A DNA stretch of 64,000 bases from JAJRQY01 sp965224435 (GTDB lineage Bacteria > Actinomycetota > Acidimicrobiia > Acidimicrobiales > SZUA-35): assembly GCA_965224435.1 (NCBI GenBank), contig OZ245048.1:2356001-2420000 (forward strand), given 5' to 3'. The notes under the pieces are model-generated. The model did no database searches, was not told the DNA's origin, and saw only the letters and a list, made by a program, of their open reading frames with translations. This document shows, piece by piece, positions 36,636-45,930 of the stretch. The position numbers and the translations under genes are program-made. Numbering within the stretch: position 1 is the first letter of the stretch; the number at the start of each line of letters is the position of its first letter.

Positions 36636-39248
36636 TCAGCTAGACAGTCCGGCGGCGGCGCGAGCGAGCGTCAATGCCTCGTCTAAGCCGTCGGGGTCCT
36701 TGCCCCCAGCCATGGCTAGATCAGGCGCCTTCCCGCCTCCACCCTTGATGCATTTGGAACCTTCGGCGATCAGCTCACCAGCGTGAAGCCCACTGTCGGT
36801 GGCAACCGCCGCGATGAGTGCTGCCCCGCCGCCGGCGGGAGCTCCCCCCAGCACCGCAGCTCGGATTCCTTCCTGGTCACGCAAGGCCACAGCCAGGTCC
36901 TTGAGTTCGTCACGGCTGATGCCATCTACCCGAGCGACAACAACACCATCAATGGCTTCACCGGCAAGGTCACCGGCTTGTCCAGCAGCCAGATGGCCGC
37001 GGAGTTCCGACACCTCGGCCTTTAGCTCCTTGATCTCCTCCAGGCGTTTGCCAAGGCCATCGAGCATGTCGCCAACCGGAACATTCAGCGCGTCCGCAGC
37101 ATCGGCAACGGCTTGCTGCTCGTGGCGCAGCAAGGTGATTGCTCCGGACCCAGTTACTGCTTCGACTCGACGAAGGTTGGATCCAATGGATCCTTCACTG
37201 ATGATCTTCAGGAGACCGATCTCACCCAGGGCCGAGACGTGGGTTCCGCCGCAGAACTCCAAGGATGGCCCCGCATCAAGAACACGAACCAGGTCGCCGT
37301 ACTTGTCGCCGAAGAAAGCGATGGCACCCATTTTCTCGGCTTCGGCCTTGCTCACCTCGGGGTGGTCCACCGCGGTGTTCTTCAGAAGCTCCGTGTTGAC
37401 CATGTCTTCAATAGCTGCCACCTGATCGGGGGTGACCGGCTCGAAGTGGCTGAAATCGAATCGCAAGCGATCGGGCGAAACCATCGAACCTTGCTGTTGC
37501 ACATGGTCGCCAAGGACCTCACGCAATGCCCAATGAAGAAGGTGCGTACCGGTGTGGTTGCGGCGGATCGCATCGCGCCGGTCGGTGTCGATCGAAGCGG
37601 TTGCTGCCTGACCAGACACGATCTGACCATCAGTGATTCGTACCAGGTGGCGCTGTACCCCAGGTACGGCATACACGGTGTCCAGAACTGTTGCTGCCCC
37701 TGTTTCGGTGGCGATGGTGCCGCTGTCACCGACCTGTCCACCGGATTCGGCATAGAACGGGGAACGGTCAAGGAAAACGCTCACGGTGTCGGTGCCAATG
37801 CCAGTCACGAACTGGATCGTGGCCGCGACCTCAGCCAGTTCCTTTCGACCAACGAAGTCGGTGAGATTGCCCCCATCGACCAAGGACTGGACCTGCTCAT
37901 GGTCAGCAGCTTGCACCACTCCCTTGCGGGCCGCCTTGGCTCGTTCTCGCTGCTCAGCCATATCGGACTCAAACCCGGCACGATCCAAGCTGTAGCCGCG
38001 CTCTTGAACAACTTCCTCGGTCACCTCATAAGGAAAGCCATAGGTGTCGTGCAGGAGGAATGCCACCGAGCCAGGAAGCTCAGCGCCGTCCTCGATCTTG
38101 CCAAGTTGCTCGTCGAGGATCTTCAAGCCGTTGGCCAGGGTGCGTCGAAACTGGGTCTCTTCTCGTTCAACTGTATTTCGAATCAACTCATGCGAAGCCG
38201 TGAGCTGTGGGTAGTCCGTGGCCATGATCTGGACCACGGTGTCAACCAGAGAGGGAGTGACCAGGTCATTCACGCCAAGCAGGTAGGCGAATCGGATGGC
38301 ACGACGCATGATTCGCCGCAATACATAACCCCGGTCCTCATTGGAGGGGAAGACTCCATCGGAGATCAGGAAGGCCATGGTTCGGGCATGCTCGGCCAGC
38401 ACTCGCAGTGCCAGATCCGAGTTCGCGTCAGCCCCGATCTCATAGCCAGTAATCTCGCTGGCGCGAGTAATTAGCGCCGCCATCTCGTCAATGTCAAAGA
38501 CACTGTCCTTGCCTTGCAAAACCATCAAAATTCGTTCGAGACCAGCACCAGTGTCGATGGAAGGTTTCGGAAGCGGCTCACTATTGCCCTGATCATCGGT
38601 CTCGAATTGCATGAATACGAGATTCCAGATTTCGACATAGCGCTCGTCGGCTTCGGGGTTAGCTGGGCCGCCTTCTGGCCCGTATTTCTCCCCCTTGTCC
38701 CAGAAGATTTCTGAGCTGGGGCCGTTGGGGCCGGTGTCGGCCATGCGCCACCAATTGTCATCGCCCAAGCGTTGGATGCGCTCGAGGGGGATGCCGACCG
38801 TGTTGGCCCAGATCTGTTCTGCTTCGTCATCGGAGGTGTGAACCGTCACCCAGAGTCGTTCTGGGTCAAGGCCGAGCACCTCTGTGAAGAACTCCCAAGC
38901 TTGGGGAATGGCTTGTTCCTTGAAGTAGTCACCGAAGCTGAAGTTGCCGAGCATCTCAAAGAAGGTCAGGTGACGCGAGGTTCGCCCGACCTCGTCCAGG
39001 TCGTTGTGCTTTCCGCCTGCCCGAACACACTTCTGAACAGAAACTGCACGGGGGTGGCCAGGCTTCTCGGCACCCGTAAAGAAGGGGATGAACGGAACCA
39101 TTCCGGAGTTCACGAACAAGAGCGACTGATCGTGAGGAATGAGACTGGCTGAGGGGATCAGCTGATGGTCACGCTGGGCGAAGAAGTCAGTAAAGGCGCG
39201 GCGTAGCTCGGCGGCAGTCATTTTGTTGCTGGCAGAGATGTCGTTCAT
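36636..39248 (-). CDS. alaS: Alanyl-tRNA synthetase
   Basis: An 870-residue class II synthetase. The N-terminal catalytic core begins ELRRAFTDFFAQRDH, has LFVNSGMVPFIPFF and the GAGLERILMVLQG motif 3. The editing domain has the HxxxH motif HTGTHLLHW and the CGGTH motif, which complete its metal site. The C-Ala domain ends with the DHHA1-like SKCIKGGGGKAPDLAMAGG. It heads the alaS-ruvX-mltG-aroE gene run. Confidence 0.96.
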   Translation of the reverse strand: MNDISASNKMTAAELRRAFTDFFAQRDHQLIPSASLIPHDQSLLFVNSGMVPFIPFFTGAEKPGHPRAVSVQKCVRAGGKHNDLDEVGRTSRHLTFFEMLGNFSFGDYFKEQAIPQAWEFFTEVLGLDPERLWVTVHTSDDEAEQIWANTVGIPLERIQRLGDDNWWRMADTGPNGPSSEIFWDKGEKYGPEGGPANPEADERYVEIWNLVFMQFETDDQGNSEPLPKPSIDTGAGLERILMVLQGKDSVFDIDEMAALITRASEITGYEIGADANSDLALRVLAEHARTMAFLISDGVFPSNEDRGYVLRRIMRRAIRFAYLLGVNDLVTPSLVDTVVQIMATDYPQLTASHELIRNTVEREETQFRRTLANGLKILDEQLGKIEDGAELPGSVAFLLHDTYGFPYEVTEEVVQERGYSLDRAGFESDMAEQRERAKAARKGVVQAADHEQVQSLVDGGNLTDFVGRKELAEVAATIQFVTGIGTDTVSVFLDRSPFYAESGGQVGDSGTIATETGAATVLDTVYAVPGVQRHLVRITDGQIVSGQAATASIDTDRRDAIRRNHTGTHLLHWALREVLGDHVQQQGSMVSPDRLRFDFSHFEPVTPDQVAAIEDMVNTELLKNTAVDHPEVSKAEAEKMGAIAFFGDKYGDLVRVLDAGPSLEFCGGTHVSALGEIGLLKIISEGSIGSNLRRVEAVTGSGAITLLRHEQQAVADAADALNVPVGDMLDGLGKRLEEIKELKAEVSELRGHLAAGQAGDLAGEAIDGVVVARVDGISRDELKDLAVALRDQEGIRAAVLGGAPAGGGAALIAAVATDSGLHAGELIAEGSKCIKGGGGKAPDLAMAGGKDPDGLDEALTLARAAAGLSS

Positions 39249-39331
39249 AGGTACGTTTCTGAAGGGAGAGCTGCCAGGCTAGCGGCGAGCACGGCAAGGG
39301 TCAGCCATTTAGCCACGGGGTATGCGTAGAG

Positions 39332-39973
39332 CTATTGGCGGCGGCGTAGGGGTCGATCCCAAGCCTTCGTCTTCTGGCGGTACGTGCGACTCATACGATT
39401 AACCGGCGGGATTGGCAGAGCAGCACGATGCCGTCGCCTCCCCCGCGCAATCTCCGATGGCACCTCGGGCAAGGGTCCGTTCTCCGTCGGACGCAAGTCC
39501 AGCAAGGCGTCAAGCGCCGCTCCCTCACCCTCCGTTTCGCGAAGCATGTCCGAATGGATGCGCCTTCGAGCATCGTCAGACTCAATAGCGATCTCGTCAC
39601 GAAGCTGATGCACGCGATCCGAAACCGTGGCTTGCCCGGAGCGGCCACGCATCTTTTGGGAGATTCTTCGACCAGTCTCACCGGCAGAGCGGACCGATGA
39701 TCCAGCAGATTGTGCCGCCTGGCCAGCAACAACGACTGCTCCACTGGCACGGGCTAGATCACCGGGAAATTTCTGTACGGCTTTTGCCACTGGGGCTGGC
39801 AACCGATCCTCGATCGCGGCAGCGGCCTTATCCACCGACTTGCTCAGAGAATCGTTACCTGTCGTCTTGTCCACGGCCCTATTCACTGCCTTGTTGAGGC
39901 CAGCTCGACCCGCCCGCCGGGCAGCCCATCCAAGAACCATCCGGCGAGAACGCCGGATCAGGAACGGAATCAC
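39332..39973 (-). CDS. Hypothetical basic protein
   Basis: A 213-residue protein without a family I recognise. It is very rich in Arg and Ala, begins with MIPFLIRRSRRMV, carries an amphipathic helical middle (about 30-110) and ends in a strongly basic tail (KTKAWDRPLRRRQ). It overlaps the DUF948 gene stop by four bases, and alaS follows. Translation is thus coupled to a membrane-anchored coiled-coil protein, so a partnership is possible. No signal peptide or clear transmembrane segment. Confidence 0.6.
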   Translation of the reverse strand: MIPFLIRRSRRMVLGWAARRAGRAGLNKAVNRAVDKTTGNDSLSKSVDKAAAAIEDRLPAPVAKAVQKFPGDLARASGAVVVAGQAAQSAGSSVRSAGETGRRISQKMRGRSGQATVSDRVHQLRDEIAIESDDARRRIHSDMLRETEGEGAALDALLDLRPTENGPLPEVPSEIARGRRRHRAALPIPPVNRMSRTYRQKTKAWDRPLRRRQ

Positions 39974-40374
39974 GTGATGTCCAACTCTTGCTGATTCTTC
40001 TTCGACTGAGCACCCTTGCGCTTGCGACCAAGAATAGATCGGGCAACCTTGCTCGTTCCGGAGACGACGGCCAACGATCGGATCACCGGATCTTGTACGG
40101 CTTCATGGGTGCGCTTTGAGGTTTCTGACATCACCGTCGTCGCCTGATCGGCGCGGTCCAAAACAAGATCAACCTTGTCCAGCTCGGCGTCGGCGTCAGC
40201 CACCAGCTGGCGTAATTCTCGGAAGGCCCCGATGCCTTCTTCGCGGAGTTGGGTGGCAGTGTCTTCCAAGACCCCAAGTGTTCGATTGAGATTATTCATG
40301 GCCGTGACCAGATATACCGCAGTCACCACAACGGCAATAGCGACGATGAAGGCGGCGAGCTCGGTTATCTCCAT
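39970..40374 (-). CDS. DUF948 family membrane-anchored protein
   Basis: A 134-residue protein with an N-terminal transmembrane helix (LAAFIVAIAVVVTAVYLV, residues ~6-23), followed by a heptad-like coiled-coil region (about 28-100) and a basic tail with RKRKGAQSKK. This is the layout of DUF948 proteins, which are widespread in Gram-positives with unknown or stress-related function. The start lies one base before the rarA stop codon ends, so it belongs to the rarA-DUF948-hypothetical-alaS run, a frequent actinobacterial order. Confidence 0.75.
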   Translation of the reverse strand: MEITELAAFIVAIAVVVTAVYLVTAMNNLNRTLGVLEDTATQLREEGIGAFRELRQLVADADAELDKVDLVLDRADQATTVMSETSKRTHEAVQDPVIRSLAVVSGTSKVARSILGRKRKGAQSKKNQQELDIT

Positions 40375-41739
40375 CTATTCGACTTCCTCTGCTTCGCCCG
40401 GAGCAGCCAGGCCACCCTCATATCCACGATTGCTCCGACGGTAGTAGCGTCGCTCCGAGACTTCTTCTGGTCGGTACATCTGATCGGCCCATCCTCCGGG
40501 CTGGTTATGAGGATAGACATATCCATCCCCGTGCCCTAGTGAGGATGCTCCACGATAGTGGGCGTCACGCAAGTGCATGGGTACCTCGCCTGCCGGCAGC
40601 TCTTGCACATCGGCCATAGCCTCATTGATGGCAACATAGGAGGCATTCGATTTTGGTGCCGTTGCCAGGTGGACCACAGCCTGAGCGAGATTGATTCGAG
40701 CCTCAGGCAAGCCAACGAACTCCACCGCATTGGCGGCTGCGTTGGCGATCAGGAGGCTCATGGGGTCGGCCATGCCAACGTCTTCAGATGCCAACACCAC
40801 CAGTCGACGAGCAATGAAGCGAGCATCTTCGCCCGCAGCCAGCATTCGTGCCAGCCAATACACCCCAGCATCGGGGTCGGACCCTCGGATGCTTTTGATG
40901 AAGGCACTGATGATGTCGTAATGCTCGTCTCGCCCGTAGCGAAGTGACTTCAGGTCGCTGGCGGCCTCGGCGTGTTCCAGCTCGACATGGATCACATCAT
41001 CGAGTGAGCCGGAGTGATCGGAGGCACTATCGACTGCGCCAGCCGTACTATCGACTGCGCCAGCCGTACTATCGACTGCGCCAGCTAGGGCAACCGCCAC
41101 TTCCAGGGTGGTCAATGACTGCCTACCATCGCCTGCAGCTCGGGCCGCAATGTAGCCAATCGCCTCATCAGACGCCGTTGCCCGTTCGGCCACTAAGCCA
41201 CGCCGAATCAAGACCTCGAGATCTTCTTCAGCCAACGGTTCAAGCCGAAACAGGGTTGAACGGCTGCGCAACGGGGCGTTCACTTCAAAGAAGGGGTTTT
41301 CAGTGGTTGCCCCAATCAGGACCAAGACGCCTGACTCCACCGCTGGCAGCAGAGCATCTTGTTGCGACTTGTTGAAACGATGGACCTCATCCAGAAACAG
41401 AATTGTTCCAGTGCCGTGGGCCCCGAGTCGCTCCTCAGCCGCGGCTATGACGGCACGAACATCCTTTACCGTTGCCGACACGGCCGAGAGTTGGATGAAG
41501 GTCTTCGAAGAGGCAGTAGCAAGCAATCGAGCCAGGGTGGTCTTGCCTGTGCCCGGCGGCCCCCACAAGATGGCCGAACTCAATCGGTCGGCCTCAACCA
41601 GCTTCCGGAGCGAGCCCTTTGGCCCCAACAACTTGTGTTGGCCAACCACATCGTCCAACGTCGCTGGGCGCAGGCGAGACGCTAAGGGGCTTCTGGCCTT
41701 GAGTCTGGCTTCGGCCGCTGCAGCAAACAAATCACCCAC
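40375..41739 (-). CDS. rarA: Replication-associated recombination protein A (RarA/MgsA AAA+ ATPase)
   Basis: A clamp-loader-like AAA+ ATPase acting at stalled forks. The Walker A motif is WGPPGTGKTTLARLL, Walker B is FLDEVHRFNKSQQDALLP, and sensor-type TENPFFEVNAPLRSRS follows. The C-terminal domain contains RGSDPDAGVYWLARM and ELPAGEVPMHLRDAHY. The start chosen is GTG 41739, giving VGDLFAAAAE, like relatives; an ATG at 41769 is possible. The middle has an insertion of AGAVDST heptapeptides from a 21-bp repeat, absent from relatives as far as I recall. Confidence 0.9.
   Translation of the reverse strand: MGDLFAAAAEARLKARSPLASRLRPATLDDVVGQHKLLGPKGSLRKLVEADRLSSAILWGPPGTGKTTLARLLATASSKTFIQLSAVSATVKDVRAVIAAAEERLGAHGTGTILFLDEVHRFNKSQQDALLPAVESGVLVLIGATTENPFFEVNAPLRSRSTLFRLEPLAEEDLEVLIRRGLVAERATASDEAIGYIAARAAGDGRQSLTTLEVAVALAGAVDSTAGAVDSTAGAVDSASDHSGSLDDVIHVELEHAEAASDLKSLRYGRDEHYDIISAFIKSIRGSDPDAGVYWLARMLAAGEDARFIARRLVVLASEDVGMADPMSLLIANAAANAVEFVGLPEARINLAQAVVHLATAPKSNASYVAINEAMADVQELPAGEVPMHLRDAHYRGASSLGHGDGYVYPHNQPGGWADQMYRPEEVSERRYYRRSNRGYEGGLAAPGEAEEVE
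41026..41085. repeat. 21-bp tandem repeat inside rarA
   Basis: Two perfect 21-bp units (41026-41046, 41047-41067) and an 18-base partial third (41068-41085). They keep the frame and encode repeated AGAVDST. The array sits in a surface loop between the AAA+ lid and the C-terminal helical domain. Confidence 0.9.
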
Positions 41740-41882
41740 CCCAACAAGGGTAGGGCCAGTGCACCCCATTCACTGGACTCAACGCTAGCCCAATCAAGAT
41801 TCTGGTACTTCAGACGTGTCTTCTGGCGCCACCTGGACATGCATCGACCGGCAGCCTTTCTATTCTACTAGTATCTTCTGCG

Positions 41883-42740
41883 ATGGAAGATCTCGCGCAG
41901 GTGACTGTCTACGCTCTGTACCTCTGGGTGGCAGCTTCTTTGCTGTGGATGTGGAGGTCCGTCCTGAGGAATCGTCGTGCTCGTAAGCTCGCGGCCGACC
42001 GGCACGAAGCCGAGGACTGGTCCAGTGAAACACTGACCGACCAGGACGAGATGATGTCCGATATCACGACATCATCTACCTCAGCATCATCAAGCTCGAT
42101 GACCGACGCCAATCTTGATCTCCGCTCAGATTCTGCAGCATCGGATGGCTCCGCTTCAACCGATGAGTCTGCGTCAGTTCCTGACCCCACTACCGAGGGT
42201 TCCCAGGAAAAGGCCAAGGCCGAGCTAGCCATGGCGGCCGCAGCGAAAGAAAGCAACAACGGTGCTCCTCCGGGCTTACTGCCAGGGGAACCGGAAGACT
42301 CGTCAAAGCCGACGGAGAAGCCCCCCACCACGGCCAAGGGAAGCGACTCTGGAAACCCAGATTCCAGTCAACCCGGAACAGTACCAGCTGCTACTAAGCC
42401 AGATCAGCCATCAACCATCGCTGACCATTTGGGTGGAATCCGGCTGCCCTATGACCTCTTGCCCATGGTTCCTAACGGAGAGAAAGCCTCAGATCAACGA
42501 GTGAGTCTTGTCAGCGATGGGGCGCAACCCGAAGTGGTTGGCGCTGCGATTGCCGACGAGTTGGAGCGCTTGGGCTATTCGATCAAAACCCTGGCCACTG
42601 ATGAGGCCATCGCCGTCCGTGAGAATCAGACATTGGGCCTGCAGATCCATCCGGACGCGTCGGAACTGAGCAACGAGGATGGCCTTCGATTCCCTGAGGC
42701 CGTCGCTGGCTCCGTCGCCATCGACCTCTGGGTCAAATAG
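41883..42740 (+). CDS. Hypothetical membrane-anchored protein with long acidic linker
   Basis: A 285-residue protein encoded against the surrounding strand. An N-terminal transmembrane helix (about residues 5-25, VTVYALYLWVAASLLWMW) is followed by a basic stop-transfer segment (RNRRARK). Then comes a ~135-residue linker rich in Ser, Asp, Thr and Pro. A compact C-terminal domain (about 180-285) contains DHLGGIRLPYDLLPMVP and ELERLGYSIKTLATDEA. I recognise no family. The domain between the rarA and aspS genes is convergent on aspS and separated from it by a hairpin. Confidence 0.6.
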   Translation: MEDLAQVTVYALYLWVAASLLWMWRSVLRNRRARKLAADRHEAEDWSSETLTDQDEMMSDITTSSTSASSSSMTDANLDLRSDSAASDGSASTDESASVPDPTTEGSQEKAKAELAMAAAAKESNNGAPPGLLPGEPEDSSKPTEKPPTTAKGSDSGNPDSSQPGTVPAATKPDQPSTIADHLGGIRLPYDLLPMVPNGEKASDQRVSLVSDGAQPEVVGAAIADELERLGYSIKTLATDEAIAVRENQTLGLQIHPDASELSNEDGLRFPEAVAGSVAIDLWVK

Positions 42741-42780
42741 CTGCTGTCACCGATTGGTCCCGTCTTCCCGTTCTGACAGC

Positions 42781-42807
42781 GCTACAGCATGACCAGCATG
42801 CGGTAGC
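42781..42807. terminator. Hairpin between convergent genes, possible bidirectional terminator
   Basis: GCTACAGCATG (42781-42791) pairs with CATGCGGTAGC (42797-42807) around a five-base loop, with a single mismatch. It lies in the 91-base gap between the convergent hypothetical gene and aspS. No U-tract follows in either direction, so it would be a non-canonical terminator or a 3'-end stabiliser. Confidence 0.45.
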
Positions 42808-42831
42808 GGTGCCAGACGCAAATTGCGGGAA

Positions 42832-44610
42832 CTATTCGGCTGGCGGGAGAACGCGCAGTCCAAGTTCTTCCAGCTGAGCATCATCCACCTCGCCCGGTGA
42901 GCCTGTCATCGGGTCAACACCCGATGATGGCTTAGGGAACGCGATGATCTCCCGGATGTTTTCCTCACCAGCCAGGATGGCCGACAATCGGTCAATTCCG
43001 TAGGCGAAGCCGCCATGAGGCGGGGCACCAAACTTGAACGGATCAAGGAAGAAGCCGAAGCGACGGTCCGCCTCTTCGTCGTCAATTCCAAGCAGGGCAA
43101 AGACACGACGCTGAAGGAGCGGGTCGTGGATCCGGATGCTTCCTGAACCAAGCTCCCAGCCATTGAGGACCAGGTCATAGGCCCAGGCCCGGACTGACAT
43201 TGGGTCCGATTCCAGCTTGTCCAGATCATCAGGATGCGGATGGCAGAAGGCATGGTGCCCAGGCTTTGGTCGCCCAGTAGCAGCATCAACGCCAACGAAG
43301 AGGGGGAAGTCGACTACCCATAAATACTTGTACGGTCCCTCATGGACGGGAGGCCTGCCGATTCGATTACGAAGCTCACCAAGGACCTCACAGGTCGTCA
43401 TCCACTCATCAGCCACAATCAGGATGAGGTCACCCTCGGCTGCTTCCATGGTGGAGATGATCGAAGCGGTCTCTTCAACGGAAATGAACTTCGCTACCGG
43501 CGACTGAAAGGCCAGACCAGTTGAGGATTCTTCGCCAGCACTGGAGCCCTCGGCAGCTTCGGGCACGATCACCTTGAGCCAGACCAGCCCCTTGGCTCCC
43601 ATGGCCTTGGCCTCATCGGTCAGCCCGTCAAGCTTGTTTCGGCCATACTGGCTCGCTCCATTGTCAACCTTGATGCCCTTGATGGATCCAGCCGAGCTGA
43701 AGGCTTTGAAGCCAGTCTGAGCGAAGACTTCTGTCAGCTCAACAAGTTCCATCCCAAACCGAATGTCGGGCTTGTCCGTTCCGAAGCGCTCCATGGCCTC
43801 GTGCCAGGTGATGCGAGGAACTTCGCTCGGGCGAACGCCGGTCGCGACTTCAGCGGCATCAAGAACCCCGACCTCGGCCGCCGACAACACGTCATCAACG
43901 TCGACGAAACTCATTTCCAGGTCAAGCTGCATGAACTCGTACTGACGGTCAGCCCGCAAGTCCTCATCTCGTAGACAGCGAGCGATCTGGTAATAGCGGT
44001 CCAAACCACCGACCATCAAGAGCTGCTTGTAGAGCTGGGGTGACTGGGGCAGGGCGTAGAAGTTGCCGGGACGCTGACGTGAGGGAACCAGGAATTCTCT
44101 CGCCCCTTCGGGAGTGGAAGGCATGAGCATCGGGGTTTCGACCTCAATGAAATCCTGGTTAGCCATGGCCGAACGAATCGCGGCGTTGATCTTGGAACGA
44201 ACCCGAAGGTTTCGTTGCATCCGCTCACGACGAAGGTCGAGATAGCGGTACTTAAGGCGCACCATCTCATCGACCTTGTCGGCCCGCTCATCAATGGGGA
44301 ATGGGGGTGGCTCGGCTTCGGACAAGACCTCGATGCTGCAATCCTGCAACTCGATCTCGCCGGTGGGCAGGTCAGTATTCACTGTTCCCCCAACGCGAGC
44401 AGTCACCGTGCCAGTAACCGCTATTACATATTCCGAACGTGCATCAACCGTATTGTCGACCACGCACTGGGTCAGGCCGGTGTAGTCCCGAATATCAAGA
44501 AAGGCCAGGTGCTCGCCATGCTCGCGGCGACGGTTGACCCAGCCAGCCAGAGTTACTTGCTGGCCAATGTTCTCAGCAGTGAGTTCACCGCAATGGTGAG
44601 TGCGCATCAT
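42832..44610 (-). CDS. aspS: Aspartyl-tRNA synthetase
   Basis: A 592-residue class IIb synthetase. The OB-fold anticodon-binding domain begins GELTAENIGQQVTLAGWV, followed by RYLDLRR, motif 2 FYALPQSPQLYKQLL and RCLRDEDLRADRQYEF, the bacterial GAD insertion domain and motif 3 GIDRLSAILAGEENIREII. The ATG at 44610 overlaps the hisS stop (ATGA). The hisS-aspS order is widely conserved. Whether it also charges tRNA-Asn is not decidable here. Confidence 0.96.
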   Translation of the reverse strand: MMRTHHCGELTAENIGQQVTLAGWVNRRREHGEHLAFLDIRDYTGLTQCVVDNTVDARSEYVIAVTGTVTARVGGTVNTDLPTGEIELQDCSIEVLSEAEPPPFPIDERADKVDEMVRLKYRYLDLRRERMQRNLRVRSKINAAIRSAMANQDFIEVETPMLMPSTPEGAREFLVPSRQRPGNFYALPQSPQLYKQLLMVGGLDRYYQIARCLRDEDLRADRQYEFMQLDLEMSFVDVDDVLSAAEVGVLDAAEVATGVRPSEVPRITWHEAMERFGTDKPDIRFGMELVELTEVFAQTGFKAFSSAGSIKGIKVDNGASQYGRNKLDGLTDEAKAMGAKGLVWLKVIVPEAAEGSSAGEESSTGLAFQSPVAKFISVEETASIISTMEAAEGDLILIVADEWMTTCEVLGELRNRIGRPPVHEGPYKYLWVVDFPLFVGVDAATGRPKPGHHAFCHPHPDDLDKLESDPMSVRAWAYDLVLNGWELGSGSIRIHDPLLQRRVFALLGIDDEEADRRFGFFLDPFKFGAPPHGGFAYGIDRLSAILAGEENIREIIAFPKPSSGVDPMTGSPGEVDDAQLEELGLRVLPPAE

Positions 44611-45866
44611 GACAGGAATTGCTCCTTGACCTTCTCGGTCATCTCTGATCGGTCAGTACTGAACTGGGGCCGGTCATCTAAAGGACGAATACTGACGGTT
44701 CCGTTTTCTGCTTCATCGGGGCCAATGATGACCGCCACTTGAGCATCGGATCGATTAGCGGCCTTCATCTGGGCCTTCATCGAACGGTGATCAAAGCTGC
44801 GATCGACCCGAAGCCCGGCACGGCGAAGTTCATCAGAGGCCGCCATGCCCTCAAATCCGTCGGTGGTGCAGACAATGAATACTTGTGGCCGACGGTCAGC
44901 GGCAGCGAAGGCGTCTTCGGCATCCAGAGCAAGCAGGGTTCGATCAACACCAAGCGCAAAACCAACACCGGGTTCATCCGGGCCACCAAGGTCGGCGACC
45001 AGGCCGTCGTATCGGCCACCGCCACCGACGGCATTCTGGGCGGCATCCAGGCCAGAGCCGACAAACTCAAAAGTGGTGCGGGTGTAATAGTCGAGGCCAC
45101 GAACCAGTCTTGGGGCAAGCTCGTAGGTCACACCCAGCGTGTCGAGACCCGCCTGCACGCGACTGAACGCACTGGCAGCCTCGGCAGACAAGTAATCGAG
45201 GATCTTGGGCGCAGCTTCAATGAGGGGCTGGTCAGGAGGGCGTTTGGAGTCCAGGACGCGCAGCGGATTGATGGCAAGCGTGTCGCGGCTTTTCTCACTC
45301 AACGAATCAAGGTTGGCGTTGAAGTGATCTTGGAGCGCAGCAAGGTAGGCCGGGCGCTCGGCCTTGTCACCAAGCGTGTTCAACAAGAGAGTGATGTTGT
45401 TCAGGCCAACACGTTTGTAGAACCGAGAAGCCAAAGCAATCAGCTCAACATCAAGATCAGGGTCGTGACTGCCAATGACTTCGGCCCCGACCTGATCAAA
45501 CTGCCGGTACCGGCCCTTCTGCGGCTTCTCCTGGCGAAATGCGGGTCCGGCGTACCAGGTCTTCCATGGGGTGAGTGGACGGTGTTGGGCATAGGCCCGA
45601 CAAACCGAGGCGGTGAATTCCGGACGTAGGGCCTGCTTGCGGCCACCCATGTCTTCAAAGGCGTACAGTTCTTTCTTGACCACATCAGTGGCTTCGCCCA
45701 GGCGAGTAAACACTCCAATGTCTTCAAACATCGGTGGCACAATCTGGCCGAACCCGGCCTGTTCGGCCTCGCTGGCGAACGCTTCGACCAGGGCTCGCAT
45801 CCGATCTGAGGCTGGGGGAAGAAGATCCCGAGTGCCGGGCAATGTTTGGAAAGAGACGCGTGCCAT
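44607..45866 (-). CDS. hisS: Histidyl-tRNA synthetase
   Basis: A 419-residue class II synthetase. Motif 1 region LPGTRDLLPPASDRM, the motif 2 loop AGPAFRQEKPQKGRYRQF, the histidine A motif LVRGLDYYTRTTFEF and motif 3 GVGFALGVDRTLLAL are all present. The C-terminal anticodon-binding domain ends normally. It follows the (p)ppGpp enzyme gene after 64 bases and is coupled to aspS. Confidence 0.95.
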   Translation of the reverse strand: MARVSFQTLPGTRDLLPPASDRMRALVEAFASEAEQAGFGQIVPPMFEDIGVFTRLGEATDVVKKELYAFEDMGGRKQALRPEFTASVCRAYAQHRPLTPWKTWYAGPAFRQEKPQKGRYRQFDQVGAEVIGSHDPDLDVELIALASRFYKRVGLNNITLLLNTLGDKAERPAYLAALQDHFNANLDSLSEKSRDTLAINPLRVLDSKRPPDQPLIEAAPKILDYLSAEAASAFSRVQAGLDTLGVTYELAPRLVRGLDYYTRTTFEFVGSGLDAAQNAVGGGGRYDGLVADLGGPDEPGVGFALGVDRTLLALDAEDAFAAADRRPQVFIVCTTDGFEGMAASDELRRAGLRVDRSFDHRSMKAQMKAANRSDAQVAVIIGPDEAENGTVSIRPLDDRPQFSTDRSEMTEKVKEQFLS

Positions 45867-45930
45867 GTCCGCCAGAGACTACCCGCTTTGCGAGGACCAA
45901 ACGGTGTATTTCCAGGGGAAGCTGATGATT

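Noticed and set aside
36783..38474. Long plus-strand reading frames opposite alaS
   Set aside because: They are shadows of the alanyl-tRNA synthetase gene caused by codon bias; no motifs or ribosome binding sites.
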